From Streptomyces jumonjinensis (lineage in GTDB: Bacteria; Actinomycetota; Actinomycetes; Streptomycetales; Streptomycetaceae), in NCBI RefSeq assembly GCF_009600885.1, contig NZ_VCLA01000160.1, positions 39,447-80,229 on the forward strand: 40,783 nt of DNA, given 5' to 3'. Under the pieces are notes generated by a model that was not told the DNA's origin, made no database searches, and was given only the letters and a program-made list of their open reading frames with translations. Position numbers and translations under genes: made by a program. Of the stretch, positions 8,258-17,384 are shown in pieces. Positions within the stretch are counted from its first letter, which is position 1, and each line of letters opens with the position of its first letter.

Positions 8258-9171
8258 ATGGAAGCAGTGGGTCCGCGAGATGTCGTACGGGATGTTCTGC
8301 CCGAGGGGCTCGGCGACGCGATCCGGGCGACCGCCCGGGAGATCGCCGGGTGCTGGACGGGGTCGACGACACGAGCGTTCCGGTGCCGGGGTCGCGGTGG
8401 GCGGTAGGCGAGTCGGCGGCCCATCTGGCGTACGCCAACGAGCTGATGGCCGATCTCGCCGTGGGGCGGGAGCGCGGTCACGGGGACGGCACACCGCAGA
8501 GCCTGGCCGGGGCCAATGAACGGGCGCTCGCCGCGTTCCCCGAGCGGGCGGCGGGGCCGCTGGCCGCGATGATCGTGGCGCAGGCGGACAGATTCCTCGC
8601 GGCGGTGGCGGAGTCCAGGGCAGGGGCGGAGTCCGGGGCAGCGGCGGAGTCCGGGACGGCGGCGGACGGGCTCAGGGGCGGGGATCACCCGGCGGAGGAC
8701 GCGGTGCTCGCGGACGACGCGGTGCGTACTCCCCTCGGTCCGATGAGCCGGGCTGTACTGGGCTCCTATCTGCTCACCCATATGCTCGGCCACGGCTACG
8801 ATCTCGCCCGCGCCCTGGGCCGCCCCCATATGGTCGACCGGACCCGGGCCGGGCTCTGCGTGCCCTTCCTGCTCACCGTGATGCCGCTGGTCGCCGACCG
8901 TGCGGCGGCCGGCACGCTGACGGCCGGCTACGCCGTCCGGCTCTGGGGCGGCGACTCCTTCGGCGTCGTCTTCAGCGACGGCGTGGCGGTCACGGCCCGC
9001 CGCCCGCCGGACCGGCCGGACTGCACCCTCCTCATCGAACCGGTGACCTTTCTGCTCATGGCCCTCGGCCGGATTCCGACGTGGGGCGCGCTCGCGCGGG
9101 GGCGGGTGCTCGCCTGGGGCCGCAAGCCCTGGCTCGGCGCCCGCTTCCCGACGCTCTTCACCGCGCCCTGA
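8258..9171 (+). pseudogene. Mycothiol-dependent maleylpyruvate isomerase-like (DinB) gene, frameshifted
   Basis: The natural start is ATG 8258 (GGGGGAACGGGT upstream), coding MEAVGPRDVVRDVLPEGLGD then AIRATAREIAG. The protein then continues in another frame as VLDGVDDTSVPVPGSRWAVGE, AAHLAYANELM. Restoring one G in the GGG run at 8348-8350 joins the two perfectly, giving about 304 aa. The rest has the MDMPI/DinB features: His in GESAAHLAY, His in LLTHMLGHGYDLARALGRP, and a C-terminal SCP2-like part (FGVVFSDGVAVTARRPPDRPDCTLLIEPVTFLLMALGR). Such enzymes use mycothiol as cofactor or are uncharacterised transferases. An unusual internal insertion, 8600-8670, repeats ESG/GAESGAAAESG. The defect may be a real mutation or a homopolymer sequencing error. 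Confidence 0.7.
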
Positions 9172-9267
9172 CCCGAGCTCGCCGTACCCGCCGGGCCTCG
9201 ACACGGATCGCCGCCAGACTCTGACCACAGAGCACCCGCCGGGGGACGGTCACCGTGGGACACGGCG

Positions 9268-9287
9268 ACCGCCTCCCCCCAGGCGGT
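9268..9287 (-). terminator. Hairpin terminator of the FG-GAP gene
   Basis: Arms ACCGCCT (9268-9274) and AGGCGGT (9281-9287) with a C6 loop directly after the stop of the 9291-10742 gene. It may also serve the convergent 8258-9171 gene. Confidence 0.5.
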
Positions 9288-9290
9288 GGA

Positions 9291-10742
9291 TCAGTGCGCG
9301 AAGGCCCTGCCGAACCAGGCCACCCCGGTCAGGCCCACCGTGCGGGCCGTCATCGAGACGGCGGACTTGGCGGTGACGCCGGCGGCCGAGTCGCCCAGCA
9401 CGGTCAGACCGCCGTACTCGTTCTCCCTCATCGCGCCGACGGCGAGCTCGGCGCGGCCGTTGCCGTTCACATCGAGCAGGCGCGGCGTGCCGAAGTTGTC
9501 GTCCTTCTCCGCGGCGCCGGGGGCGCCGGCGGTGTTCTGGCTGAAGGAGCGGGCGCCGTCCGTGGTGAGGCCGTTCGAGCCGCCGCGCAGCACGGTGACC
9601 GTGCCCGCGTCCGCCGCGCCCGAGACATCCTCGCCCTGGGCGGACACGGCGACGTCCGGGTAACCGTCGCCGTCGGTGTCGCCCACGCTGAGCTCGTACC
9701 CGAAGGTGTCCCACTCCTCGGCCGTGCCGGGCACCCCCGGCGAGTCCTGGTGGAGGACCAGCGGCTTCTGGTCGAGCGAGGGGCCGAACGGTCCGCCGCG
9801 CCAGACGCTGATCCGGCCGCCGAGGCTGCCGGGCGAGCCGTGCTCCGGCTCCAGCGGGGCGCCGAGCACCAGGTCGCCGTAGCCGTCCTTGTCGAAATCG
9901 GCGACCGCGCCCACCAGGCCGTCGGCCTTGGGGAGTTCGGTGCGGATCTGCTTGCCATAGGACCAGCGGTCCACGAAGACGATGCCGTTGGCGTCGCCGT
10001 CCGTGCTGCCGTTGAGGATGATGCGCTCCGGGACGCCGTCGCCGCTGAGATCACCGGAGATGACGTTGCGCACGGTGCCCATCTGGGGGTCGACCTCGTA
10101 GTCGGCGGGGGCTCCCTTGCGGGTGAAGGGGCCCTTGTAGTGGGTGGCCCCGTCGCGGGCGGCGACCGAGACGTCCACGTCGCCGTCGCCGTCATGGTCC
10201 GCGGCCGTGAGGTTCTGGCCGAAGCCCGCCCACTCGCCGAAGTTCGGGGCGGGCAGGGTGGCGCCGGAGGCGGTCAGACCGCTCCTGCCGCCCCAGATCA
10301 CGACGACGCTGCCCCGGCCCTCACGGGTGCCGACGCTTTCCCGGTCGCTGGCGACCAGCAGATCCGTATAGCCGTCGCGGTCCAGATCGGCGGAGGTCAT
10401 CGCCGCGCCGAACGCGTCGTACTCCTCGGCGGTGCCCGGCACGCCCGGCGAGTCCTGGGTGAGGACCTTGCGCTTGTCGGCCTTCACGCCCGTCTTGGAG
10501 CCGTACAGGACGACGACCGCGCCTGCTCCGTACTTGCCCTTCACATCGGCGTAGGACGCGCCGACCACGAGGTCGCGGTAGCCGTCGCCGTTGAAGTCGT
10601 CCTGGACGGCCTTCTCGGGGGCGGCGGCGTACGCCGGGGAGGCCGCGAGGGTCAGCGGCGCCAGGCCGGCGGCGGCCATGACGACGGCGGCGGCGAGCGC
10701 CACCGTGCCCACGGGACGCCTGGGGGTGGTGGTGGGGTTCAA
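9291..10742 (-). CDS. Secreted FG-GAP repeat (integrin-alpha-like beta-propeller) protein, copy A
   Basis: 483 aa from TTG 10742 (AAGGA 6 nt upstream). A signal peptide is clear: RRP, hydrophobic VALAAAVVMAAAGLAPLTLAA, then a cleavage-like AYAAAP. The mature part has about seven FG-GAP blades with Asp-rich calcium loops: DFNGDGYRD, DLDRDGYTD, DHDGDGDVD, DFDKDGYGD, DTDGDGYPD, DVNGNGRAE. The phrase SPGVPGTAEE(Y/W)D recurs before GAA/FGYELS. Expected to fold as a calcium-stabilised seven-bladed propeller outside the cell; no catalytic module is attached. It is tandem with a paralogue (10821-12218) and both are divergent from the SARP regulator at 12488. Confidence 0.85.
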   Translation of the reverse strand: MNPTTTPRRPVGTVALAAAVVMAAAGLAPLTLAASPAYAAAPEKAVQDDFNGDGYRDLVVGASYADVKGKYGAGAVVVLYGSKTGVKADKRKVLTQDSPGVPGTAEEYDAFGAAMTSADLDRDGYTDLLVASDRESVGTREGRGSVVVIWGGRSGLTASGATLPAPNFGEWAGFGQNLTAADHDGDGDVDVSVAARDGATHYKGPFTRKGAPADYEVDPQMGTVRNVISGDLSGDGVPERIILNGSTDGDANGIVFVDRWSYGKQIRTELPKADGLVGAVADFDKDGYGDLVLGAPLEPEHGSPGSLGGRISVWRGGPFGPSLDQKPLVLHQDSPGVPGTAEEWDTFGYELSVGDTDGDGYPDVAVSAQGEDVSGAADAGTVTVLRGGSNGLTTDGARSFSQNTAGAPGAAEKDDNFGTPRLLDVNGNGRAELAVGAMRENEYGGLTVLGDSAAGVTAKSAVSMTARTVGLTGVAWFGRAFAH

Positions 10743-10820
10743 CTCCGGTCCTTCACTGAATGGTGGGGAGAAAGATGTGCGGGAGGGGCGCGGGGCAGGC
10801 TGGGGCGGCCCGGCCCCGGG

Positions 10821-12218
10821 TCAGCGGGTGAAGAGCGCGCCGAAGCGCGCCGCCCCGGAGAGCCCCGCCGCCGGAGCGGAGACGGTGAGCGCCCCCGAGG
10901 TCGTCAGCCCCTTCGAGGTCCCGCGCAGCCAGGTCAGCGCGCCCGCCGAGGAGTTCTCGCCCTCGGCGCCGATCGCCAGATCCCCGTATCCGTCCTTCGT
11001 CACATCCGCGAGCAGCACTGCCGATCCGAAGCGGTCGCCCCGCTCGGAGCCGCCGGGCACGCCCTGGGTGGACTGGGTGTACGCGGTCGCGCCCGTGGTG
11101 TCGAGACCGGCGGCGGTGCCGCGTACGACGGTGATCTGGCCCGCGTCGGACGCGGCGCCCAGGTCCTCGCCGGGCGTGCCGATGACCAGTTCGCGGTGTC
11201 CGTCCTTGGTGATGTCACCGGCCCAGACGGCCGCGCCGAAGCGGTCCCCGGCCTCGGCCGTCCCGGGGACGCCCGCCGACGACTGGTCGATGACGGTCGC
11301 CGGCGAGACGCCGCCGACCACGCCGTGGACGATGCTGACCGTGCCGCCGCCGGGCGCGTCAGGGTCGCCGATGGCCGCGTCCATCCGGCCGTCGCGGTTG
11401 AAGTCGGCCACCGCGACGGAGGATCCGCTGGGCAGCGGGTGCCCGTGGTCCAGCCCGCCGTTGGCAGAGGTGCCGCGGAACAGCAGGGTGCCGGAGCCCC
11501 GGCCGGTGACGATCAGATGGCTTCTGCCGCCGTCCTCCACCGCCGTCAGCGCGTCGATGCCGTACCCGTCGTAGCAGTCGGCCGAGATGCCCCCCATGGG
11601 CTGCGGAATGCTGCGGTCCCCGTCCCCGCGAACGGTGTGGACCCAGCAGTCGTCGCCGCCGAGGGCGAGGTCGGCGGCCCCGTCGCCGGTGAAGTCGGCC
11701 ACCGCGAAGGAGCGGCCGTGGGCGTCGCGGTAGCGGTCCGGCTCGGGGATGGACACGCCCTTGCCGGGGCCGCTCTTCGCACCCCAGAGCACGACGAGCG
11801 AACCGGCGCCCGTGTCGGAACCGACCGACTCGCCCGGCGACCCGGCGAAGAGGTCCTGATGGCCGTCCCCGTCGTAGTCCGCCACCGCGACGGCCGCGCC
11901 GAAGCGGTCGCCCGCCTCGGCGGTGCCCGGGACGCCCGGGGAGTTCTGCGTCAGGATGACGCGCTTGCCGGGCCCGGACGCGGAGCCGTACTGCACCACG
12001 ACGGCGCCGGCCTTCTTCGCACCGGCCACGGTCGCGTCCGGGGCGGCGGTGACGAGATCGCGGTAGCCGTCCTTGTTCAGGTCGTACGCCGTGTCGGCGC
12101 GGGCCGCCGCGGGCGCGGCGGCCACCGCGAGCAGCCCCCCGGTCAGGGCGGCGGCCGTGAGGGCGGCGAGCGCGACGGAGGTACGGGTGCGCTTGACGGC
12201 CTTGGGGTGTGCGGGCAT
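10821..12218 (-). CDS. Secreted FG-GAP repeat protein, copy B
   Basis: 465 aa from ATG 12218. Signal peptide: KAVKRTRTS, then VALAALTAAALTGGLLAVAAA and an APAAARADT cleavage region. Blades carry DLNKDGYRD, DYDGDGHQD, DFTGDGAAD, DFNRDGRMD, DITKDGHRE and DVTKDGYGD, and the same SPGVPGTAEAGDRFGAAV phrase as copy A. The divergence between copies is mainly in the central blade; copy B has an extra Cys pair (DDCWVHTV, SADCYDGYG) that could form a disulfide. 78 bp separate it from copy A, so they are probably one transcript. Confidence 0.85.
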   Translation of the reverse strand: MPAHPKAVKRTRTSVALAALTAAALTGGLLAVAAAPAAARADTAYDLNKDGYRDLVTAAPDATVAGAKKAGAVVVQYGSASGPGKRVILTQNSPGVPGTAEAGDRFGAAVAVADYDGDGHQDLFAGSPGESVGSDTGAGSLVVLWGAKSGPGKGVSIPEPDRYRDAHGRSFAVADFTGDGAADLALGGDDCWVHTVRGDGDRSIPQPMGGISADCYDGYGIDALTAVEDGGRSHLIVTGRGSGTLLFRGTSANGGLDHGHPLPSGSSVAVADFNRDGRMDAAIGDPDAPGGGTVSIVHGVVGGVSPATVIDQSSAGVPGTAEAGDRFGAAVWAGDITKDGHRELVIGTPGEDLGAASDAGQITVVRGTAAGLDTTGATAYTQSTQGVPGGSERGDRFGSAVLLADVTKDGYGDLAIGAEGENSSAGALTWLRGTSKGLTTSGALTVSAPAAGLSGAARFGALFTR

Positions 12219-12487
12219 CTCGGCTCTTCCGGGCTGGAGTCCACGGGGGCGTCCCGGGGACGGATACGACTCTGCGTTTGACGATCATGAGACCGCCGGG
12301 GACGCCCCGGGGTTGTACCGCGAAGGAAGGTTTCTTCAGAATCTCCCCGCCACCCGCGAAACCACCTCTACAGAACGCGTTCATGACACGCGGACAAATC
12401 CCGGGGCCCGCCGCGCCCACCCCTTTACGATCGACCGGGCCCGGCTCAGCACACCGCCGGGACGAGAACCACAGGGGGAAGAAATCG

Positions 12488-15160
12488 ATGCACGCGCGAC
12501 CGGCCGGAATCTCCTTTCAGCTGCTCGGACCCGTGATCGCCTGGTCCGGCGACGAGCCGCGCGAGCTCGGCACACCCCAGCAGCGCGCGGTGCTCGCCAT
12601 GCTCCTGCTGCACCAGGGCCGACCCGTCCCGGCGCTGACGATCGCCGAGGGCGTCTGGGCCGATGAGGCGCCCCCGCGGGCCTATGGCGCCGTACGCACC
12701 TATGTGTCCCGGCTGCGCACCGCCCTCGAACCGGGCCGCCGCCCGGGGGCGCCGGGCAGCGCGCTCGTATCCGAGCACGGCGGCTACGCCCTCCGGCTGC
12801 CGGACGCCGCCGTCGACTCCCTGCTCTTCGACCAGGAGACGGCGAACACCCATGACCAGGACGATCCCCGGACCGCCTACGAGCGGCTCACCCGCGCGGT
12901 CGGGCGCTGGCAGGGCACCGCACTGGCGGGGGTGCCCGGACCGTACGCACAGCGCCAGCGTGACCGGCTGGCGGAAGCGAAGATCACCGCGCAGGAGACG
13001 CTGCACGAGCACGCGCTCGCCCTCGGACTGCACACCCGCTCCCTGCCGGAGCTCTGCGCGCTGACCGCCGAGTTCCCGCTGCGGGAGCGGCTGCACGAGC
13101 TGCTGATGCTGGCCCTCTACCGGTCCGGTCGGCAGGCCGACGCGCTGAGCCGGTACGCGCGGGCCCGGCGGCTGCTGGACCGGGAGCTCGGCGTCCCGCC
13201 CACCCAGCGGCTGACCGCCCTGTACCAGCGCATCCTGACCGCCGATCCGGCCCTCGGCCTCGGCCCGGCTTCCGGTCCGGCTTCCGATTTTGCCGGCGCT
13301 CCCGGCCCCCGCGCCGAGGCCGGCGCCGTACGCCCGGCGCCCCGGCCCGCTCCCGGGCGCACCGGCGGCCCCCGGCATCTTCCCCCCGGGCCCGTGGACT
13401 TCACCGGGCGGGCGGCGGCCGTCGCCGGGATCCACGCCTTCCTCACCGGGACCGCCGGGAACACGGACAGCCCCGGCCCCCGGGCAGCGGTCCTGACCGG
13501 CACGGGCGGCGTCGGCAAGACGACCGTCGCCTTCCATGTCGCCCACGCGCTCGCCCCGCGCTTCCCGGACGGGCTCCTCCACGCCGATCTGGGCGCGGGC
13601 AGCACCCCCGCCGACCCGGCGAGCGTCCTCGCGGACTTCCTCACCGCGCTCGGCGTCCCCCCGGACGACATCCCGCTCGACCTCGATCAGCGCGCCGCGC
13701 TCTACCGGACCGTACTCGCCGACCGCCGGATGCTGCTGGTGCTCGACAACGCCCTCGACACCGAGCAGTTGAGGCCGCTGCTGCCCGGCACCGCGGGCGC
13801 GGCCGTCCTCATCACCACACGGGCCCGGCAGCTGACGATCCCCGGCGCGCACCGGGTCGAACTGGATGTGCCGCCCGAGCCGGAGGCGCTCACCCTGCTC
13901 ACCGCCATCATCGGCGCGGCGCGCGTCGACGCGGAGCCGGAGGCGGCCCGCTCCCTGGTCGCCAGCTGCGGCAGACTCCCGCTCGCGGTGCGGATCATCG
14001 GCTCCCGGCTGGCCGCCCACCCCCGGCGGGAGCTGGCCTGGCTCGCCGGGCGGCTGCGCCGCCGGAGCGCGCTCCTCGACGAGCTGCGCACCGACGGACT
14101 CGCCGTGGAACCGGCCTTCCGGCTGGGCTACGAGGCGCTGGCCCCGGAGCCCGCCCGCGCCTTCCGCGTACTGTCCCTGCTGGACGCGCCGGATCTGCCG
14201 CTGCCGGTCGCGGCGGCGCTGCTCGGCCTGGACGAGTACGCGGCGGAACACCTCGCCGAGACGCTGGTGGACGCCGGAATGATCGAGTCGCACGGGCCGG
14301 GGCGGTACCGCTTCCACGATCTGCTGCGGCTGTACGCGCGCGGCCGGGCCGAGGAGGCCGACAGCGCGGCGGAGCGGCACGCGGCGCTGACCCGCGTACA
14401 GGATCTGCTGCTGGCGAGCGTGGCGCGGGCGGCCGACGCCGTCATCACCGGGGAGCTGCCCGCGGGCTGGCTCATGGTGGGCGACCACCCCGGGCTGTCC
14501 TTCTCGGGGGTGGCGGAGGCCCGGGAGTGGTTCGGCGCCGAGCACACCCTGCTGACCTCGGTGGCCGAGCAGTCGCTGAACGCCGCCGGCTCGCCGCGCA
14601 AGGCGCTGGATCTGCTGGCGGTGATCGCGGTGGGCGGATTCTTCCAGGGGCGGGCGCACTACAGCGAGGTGAGCCGGCTCACCTCGCTGTGCGTCGCGCG
14701 GGGACGCTCGCACGGGGACGCGGAGTGTGTGGCGCGCGCTCTGCACACCCGGGCCTGGCTCTCCTTCACGGTGCGGCGGTTCGGGGACGCGGAGGCCGAT
14801 CTGCGGGCGGCGCTCGACTACGCCGAGGAGTGCGGGGACGCGCTGCGGCACCATCTGTCGGGCGTGCTGCTCGCGCTGGTGCTGTGGGCCACCGGCCGGG
14901 CCGATGAGGCGGTACGGGCGGTCCGCCGGGCGGAGGCGTACGCGGGCGATCCGGCGGACCCGGACAGCCCGGCGTCGGTGGCGCGGTTCGTGGCCAGGCT
15001 GCATGTGGCGCTGGGCTCGGAACTGCCCGATCTGGCCGTGCTGACCCCGGTGATGCGGTCGGTCGACGCGACCGGGGGGTCGCTGGCCACGGCGGTCGGG
15101 CTCCAGCGGCTGGGGCAGCGGCTGGACCGCCCGGCCCCGGCCCCGGGGCGGGAGGGCTGA
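12488..15160 (+). CDS. SARP/AfsR-type transcriptional regulator with NB-ARC and TPR-like domains
   Basis: 890 aa from ATG 12488 (GGGGGAAG upstream). Residues 8-95 form an OmpR-like winged helix (FQLLGPVIAWSGDEPRELGTPQQRAVLAMLLL, AYGAVRTYVSRLRTAL). About 100-250 is the bacterial transcriptional activation domain (LFDQETANTHDQD, ELCALTAEFPLRERLHELLMLALYRSGRQADAL). A Pro/Ala linker (260-305) leads to an NB-ARC module with Walker A GTGGVGKTT at 338-346 and Walker B RMLLVLDNALD near 415. The C-terminal third is helical and TPR-like. Such proteins activate secondary-metabolite or secretion genes after ATP binding, often under Ser/Thr kinase control (AfsR). Divergent from the FG-GAP pair, which are the obvious candidate targets; no biosynthetic core genes are adjacent. 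Confidence 0.85.
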   Translation: MHARPAGISFQLLGPVIAWSGDEPRELGTPQQRAVLAMLLLHQGRPVPALTIAEGVWADEAPPRAYGAVRTYVSRLRTALEPGRRPGAPGSALVSEHGGYALRLPDAAVDSLLFDQETANTHDQDDPRTAYERLTRAVGRWQGTALAGVPGPYAQRQRDRLAEAKITAQETLHEHALALGLHTRSLPELCALTAEFPLRERLHELLMLALYRSGRQADALSRYARARRLLDRELGVPPTQRLTALYQRILTADPALGLGPASGPASDFAGAPGPRAEAGAVRPAPRPAPGRTGGPRHLPPGPVDFTGRAAAVAGIHAFLTGTAGNTDSPGPRAAVLTGTGGVGKTTVAFHVAHALAPRFPDGLLHADLGAGSTPADPASVLADFLTALGVPPDDIPLDLDQRAALYRTVLADRRMLLVLDNALDTEQLRPLLPGTAGAAVLITTRARQLTIPGAHRVELDVPPEPEALTLLTAIIGAARVDAEPEAARSLVASCGRLPLAVRIIGSRLAAHPRRELAWLAGRLRRRSALLDELRTDGLAVEPAFRLGYEALAPEPARAFRVLSLLDAPDLPLPVAAALLGLDEYAAEHLAETLVDAGMIESHGPGRYRFHDLLRLYARGRAEEADSAAERHAALTRVQDLLLASVARAADAVITGELPAGWLMVGDHPGLSFSGVAEAREWFGAEHTLLTSVAEQSLNAAGSPRKALDLLAVIAVGGFFQGRAHYSEVSRLTSLCVARGRSHGDAECVARALHTRAWLSFTVRRFGDAEADLRAALDYAEECGDALRHHLSGVLLALVLWATGRADEAVRAVRRAEAYAGDPADPDSPASVARFVARLHVALGSELPDLAVLTPVMRSVDATGGSLATAVGLQRLGQRLDRPAPAPGREG

Positions 15161-15210
15161 CGCCGGACGGGGCCGCTCAGGGGGGCGGGGCGACGCCGGG
15201 CCGGACGCCG

Positions 15211-15226
15211 CCGCCCCTTCGGGCGG
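15211..15226. terminator. Hairpin between convergent SARP and UPF0114-IstB genes
   Basis: CCGCCC (15211-15216) pairs with GGGCGG (15221-15226) over loop CTTC. It sits in the 90-bp gap between the two convergent stops, so it may work in both directions. Surrounding sequence is very G/C-biased, which lowers certainty. Confidence 0.4.
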
Positions 15227-15250
15227 GGCGACCGGGACGACCGGGGCGGG

Positions 15251-16600
15251 TCAGCGTGGTTCGGGGGCGGTGGCGGTGGTGGCCGAGCGCGCGGCGCCGT
15301 GGCCGCGCAGCCGGTAGCTCTCGCCCGTCAGCGTGACGATGTCGGCGTGGTGGGCGAGCCGGTCGATCATGGCGAAGGTGACCGGGGTGTCGCCGAACAC
15401 CTCGGTCCAGCGGGCGAAGGGCTTATCGCTCGTGACGATGACCGAGGCCCGCTCATAGCGGTGGGAGACCAGCCGGAAGAGGAGGCTGGTCTCCTCGGAC
15501 TCGAAGGGGACATAACCGATCTCGTCGATGATCAGCAGCTCATAGCGGTCGAGCTCGGCCAGCTCCTCGGCGAGCCGCCCGGCGGACTGCGCCTCGGCGA
15601 GCCGGGCCGCCCACTCGGCCCCGGTGGCGAACTGCACGTCGTGTCCGGCCTGGCAGGCCCGTACGCCCAGCGCGATGGCCAGATGGGTCTTGCCGGTGCC
15701 GGGCGGGCCGAGGAAGAGCGCGTTCTCCCGGGTGGCGACGAAGTCCGTCTTCCCGAGGCGGGCGACGGTCTCCCCGTCGAGAGCGGGCTGCCGCCCCCGG
15801 TCGAACTCGTCCAGCCCCTTGCGGGTGGGGAATCCGGCGGCGCGGATCCGGGCCTCGGACCCGGAGGGGTCCTGGCCGCCCCGGCCGCCACGGCCGCTTC
15901 CGGGGGTGCGTACGGACTGCGCGGGGACGATCTCCCGCAGAGTGACGGTGCCGGTCGTCGACTCCAGGGGCCCGGCGGACAGTTCGGACAGGATCAGTGG
16001 TGCGCCGGGCCGTCCGGGGCGCGGGGCCGGCAGGGGGGAGCTGTGGCCGTGGTGTCCCCTCTCCATCGGGCCCGACATATAGGCGAGGATCGCGGCCGAC
16101 AGGATGAACGCCATATGGATCACGGTCCCCCAGAGCAGGGAGTGCTGTGAGGTGTGGTCGACGTCCACGAACATCTGGAGCAGATGCACCGAGGAGATGC
16201 CCACGATCGCCGTGGCCAGCTTCACCTTCAGCACATTGGAGTTGACGTGCGACAGCCACTCGGGCTGATCCCGGTGGCCCTGGAGACCGATCCGCGAGAC
16301 GAAGGTCTCGTACCCCCCGACGATCACCATGATCAGCAGGTTGGCGATCATCACCACGTCGACGAGCTTGAGCACCGCGAGCATGACGTGGGTCTCGTTC
16401 ACATGGCCGCTGACGATGTGCTGGACCAGATGCCACAACTCGTTGAAGAACTTGTAGACATAGACGCCCTGGGCCGCCACCAGGCCGAAGTACAGGGGAG
16501 CCTGGAGCCAGCGGGTGGCGAAGAGCGCGTATCCCAGCGAGGGGGCCGCGAGGCTTCTGACATCCGGTTTGGGTGACGCGGGCACGGCGTGACTGAGCAA
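15251..16600 (-). CDS. UPF0114 (YqhA-like) membrane protein fused to an IstB-like AAA+ ATPase
   Basis: 449 aa from TTG 16600 (GGAG 5 nt upstream). Residues 24-177 are a four-helix UPF0114/YqhA membrane domain (PLYFGLVAAQGVYVYKF, VMLAVLKLVDVVMIANLLIM, the motif HVNSNVLKVKLATAIVGISS, and WGTVIHMAFILSAAILAYM). A low-complexity linker follows (180-248). Residues 249-432 are an IS21 IstB/DnaC-type ATPase: ARIRAAGFPTRKGLDEFD, Walker A GPPGTGKT at 298-305, Walker B LLIIDEIGYVPF near 355, and the C-terminal DRLAHHADIVTLTGESYRLR. The usual IstB N-terminal domain and any istA partner are missing. No stop or frameshift separates the halves; whether one polypeptide is made or IstB starts internally (for example ATG at residue 179) is open. 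Confidence 0.75.
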   Translation of the reverse strand: MLSHAVPASPKPDVRSLAAPSLGYALFATRWLQAPLYFGLVAAQGVYVYKFFNELWHLVQHIVSGHVNETHVMLAVLKLVDVVMIANLLIMVIVGGYETFVSRIGLQGHRDQPEWLSHVNSNVLKVKLATAIVGISSVHLLQMFVDVDHTSQHSLLWGTVIHMAFILSAAILAYMSGPMERGHHGHSSPLPAPRPGRPGAPLILSELSAGPLESTTGTVTLREIVPAQSVRTPGSGRGGRGGQDPSGSEARIRAAGFPTRKGLDEFDRGRQPALDGETVARLGKTDFVATRENALFLGPPGTGKTHLAIALGVRACQAGHDVQFATGAEWAARLAEAQSAGRLAEELAELDRYELLIIDEIGYVPFESEETSLLFRLVSHRYERASVIVTSDKPFARWTEVFGDTPVTFAMIDRLAHHADIVTLTGESYRLRGHGAARSATTATAPEPR

Positions 16601-17018
16601 CGCAGCTCCAATGGGGGTGGCGTAACGGCGGACGGGCGCAGCCCGCGTACACGCCTACAACGAACGGCATGGAGAGGCGTCACGGACGGACGGTCCGGAC
16701 TCCGGCCGAAAACAGTGGTTTCCCTTCCGGCCCGATGGCGGGGATCGGAGTGTTCGATGAGCTGATGAACGATGATGTGATCGGTGGACGACTGCGCGAG
16801 CGAATCCGGCGGGACTTCCCGGATGCGGAGACCGCCGAGTACGCGGCCCTGGAACTGCGCTTCCTCGCCGCCGGTCCGGAGCGCTCCTGGCGGGACCCCG
16901 AACGGCGAATGGCCTTCCGTACTCGACCGGGCAACGGGCTCCCCGGAACTCTGATCGCACCGATTCAGCCAGGTATACAGTGTGAAAAATCTTGTGACTT
17001 CACTAGTGGGGGCTTGGC
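16601..17018. other. Intergenic region with a weak open frame
   Basis: Contains the leftward promoter of the fusion gene and the rightward promoter of the PH-domain gene. From ATG 16735 the plus strand reads FDELMNDDVIGGRLRERI then RRDFPDAETAEYAALELRFL, protein-like for about 60 codons, then loses this character and runs into the PH-domain gene in another frame. It may be a gene remnant. No known family recognised. Confidence 0.35.
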
Positions 17019-17384
17019 ATGGGACTCTTCGGCAACGCGCATCCGATCGACCCGGCGGCGGCGCAGCAGGACTACGTTCGACTGCTGGGCCATGGCGAGC
17101 AGGTGCACGCCGCGTATCTGCTGGTGCGGGACACCATCCTCTTCACCGACCGCCGTCTGATCTTCGTGGACAAGCAGGGGATCACCGGCAAGAAGGTGGA
17201 GTACCACTCGATCCCGTACCGGAGCATCACGCACTTCGCCGTGGAGACCGCGGGCACCTTCGATCTCGACGCCGAGCTCAAGATCTGGATCTCCGGCAAC
17301 TCCGTGCCGATGCAGAAGACGTTCACCAAGGGCGTCGACATCTATGAAGTGCAGGCCATCCTGACGCAGTTCGTCGCGCGCTAG
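17019..17384 (+). CDS. Bacterial PH-domain protein (bPH_1-like)
   Basis: 121 aa from ATG 17019; GGGGG box 7 nt upstream. The whole chain fits the bacterial pleckstrin-homology fold: YLLVRDTILFTDRRLIFVDKQGITGKKVEYHSIPYRSITHFAVETAG, then FDLDAELKIWISG, and a final helix EVQAILTQFVAR. Soluble, with no membrane anchor. Family members are of unknown function and probably mediate protein assembly. Its stop overlaps that of the convergent flavoprotein gene at a shared CTAG. Confidence 0.85.
   Translation: MGLFGNAHPIDPAAAQQDYVRLLGHGEQVHAAYLLVRDTILFTDRRLIFVDKQGITGKKVEYHSIPYRSITHFAVETAGTFDLDAELKIWISGNSVPMQKTFTKGVDIYEVQAILTQFVAR

Noticed and set aside
8340..8360. Programmed ribosomal frameshifting in the DinB/MDMPI gene
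   Set aside because: No slippery heptamer or downstream structure is evident; a single missing G explains it more simply.
9255..12281. 1008-codon plus-strand open frame
   Set aside because: It lies opposite the two FG-GAP genes; its sequence is low-complexity and repeats as a mirror of their blades. Typical GC-rich shadow.
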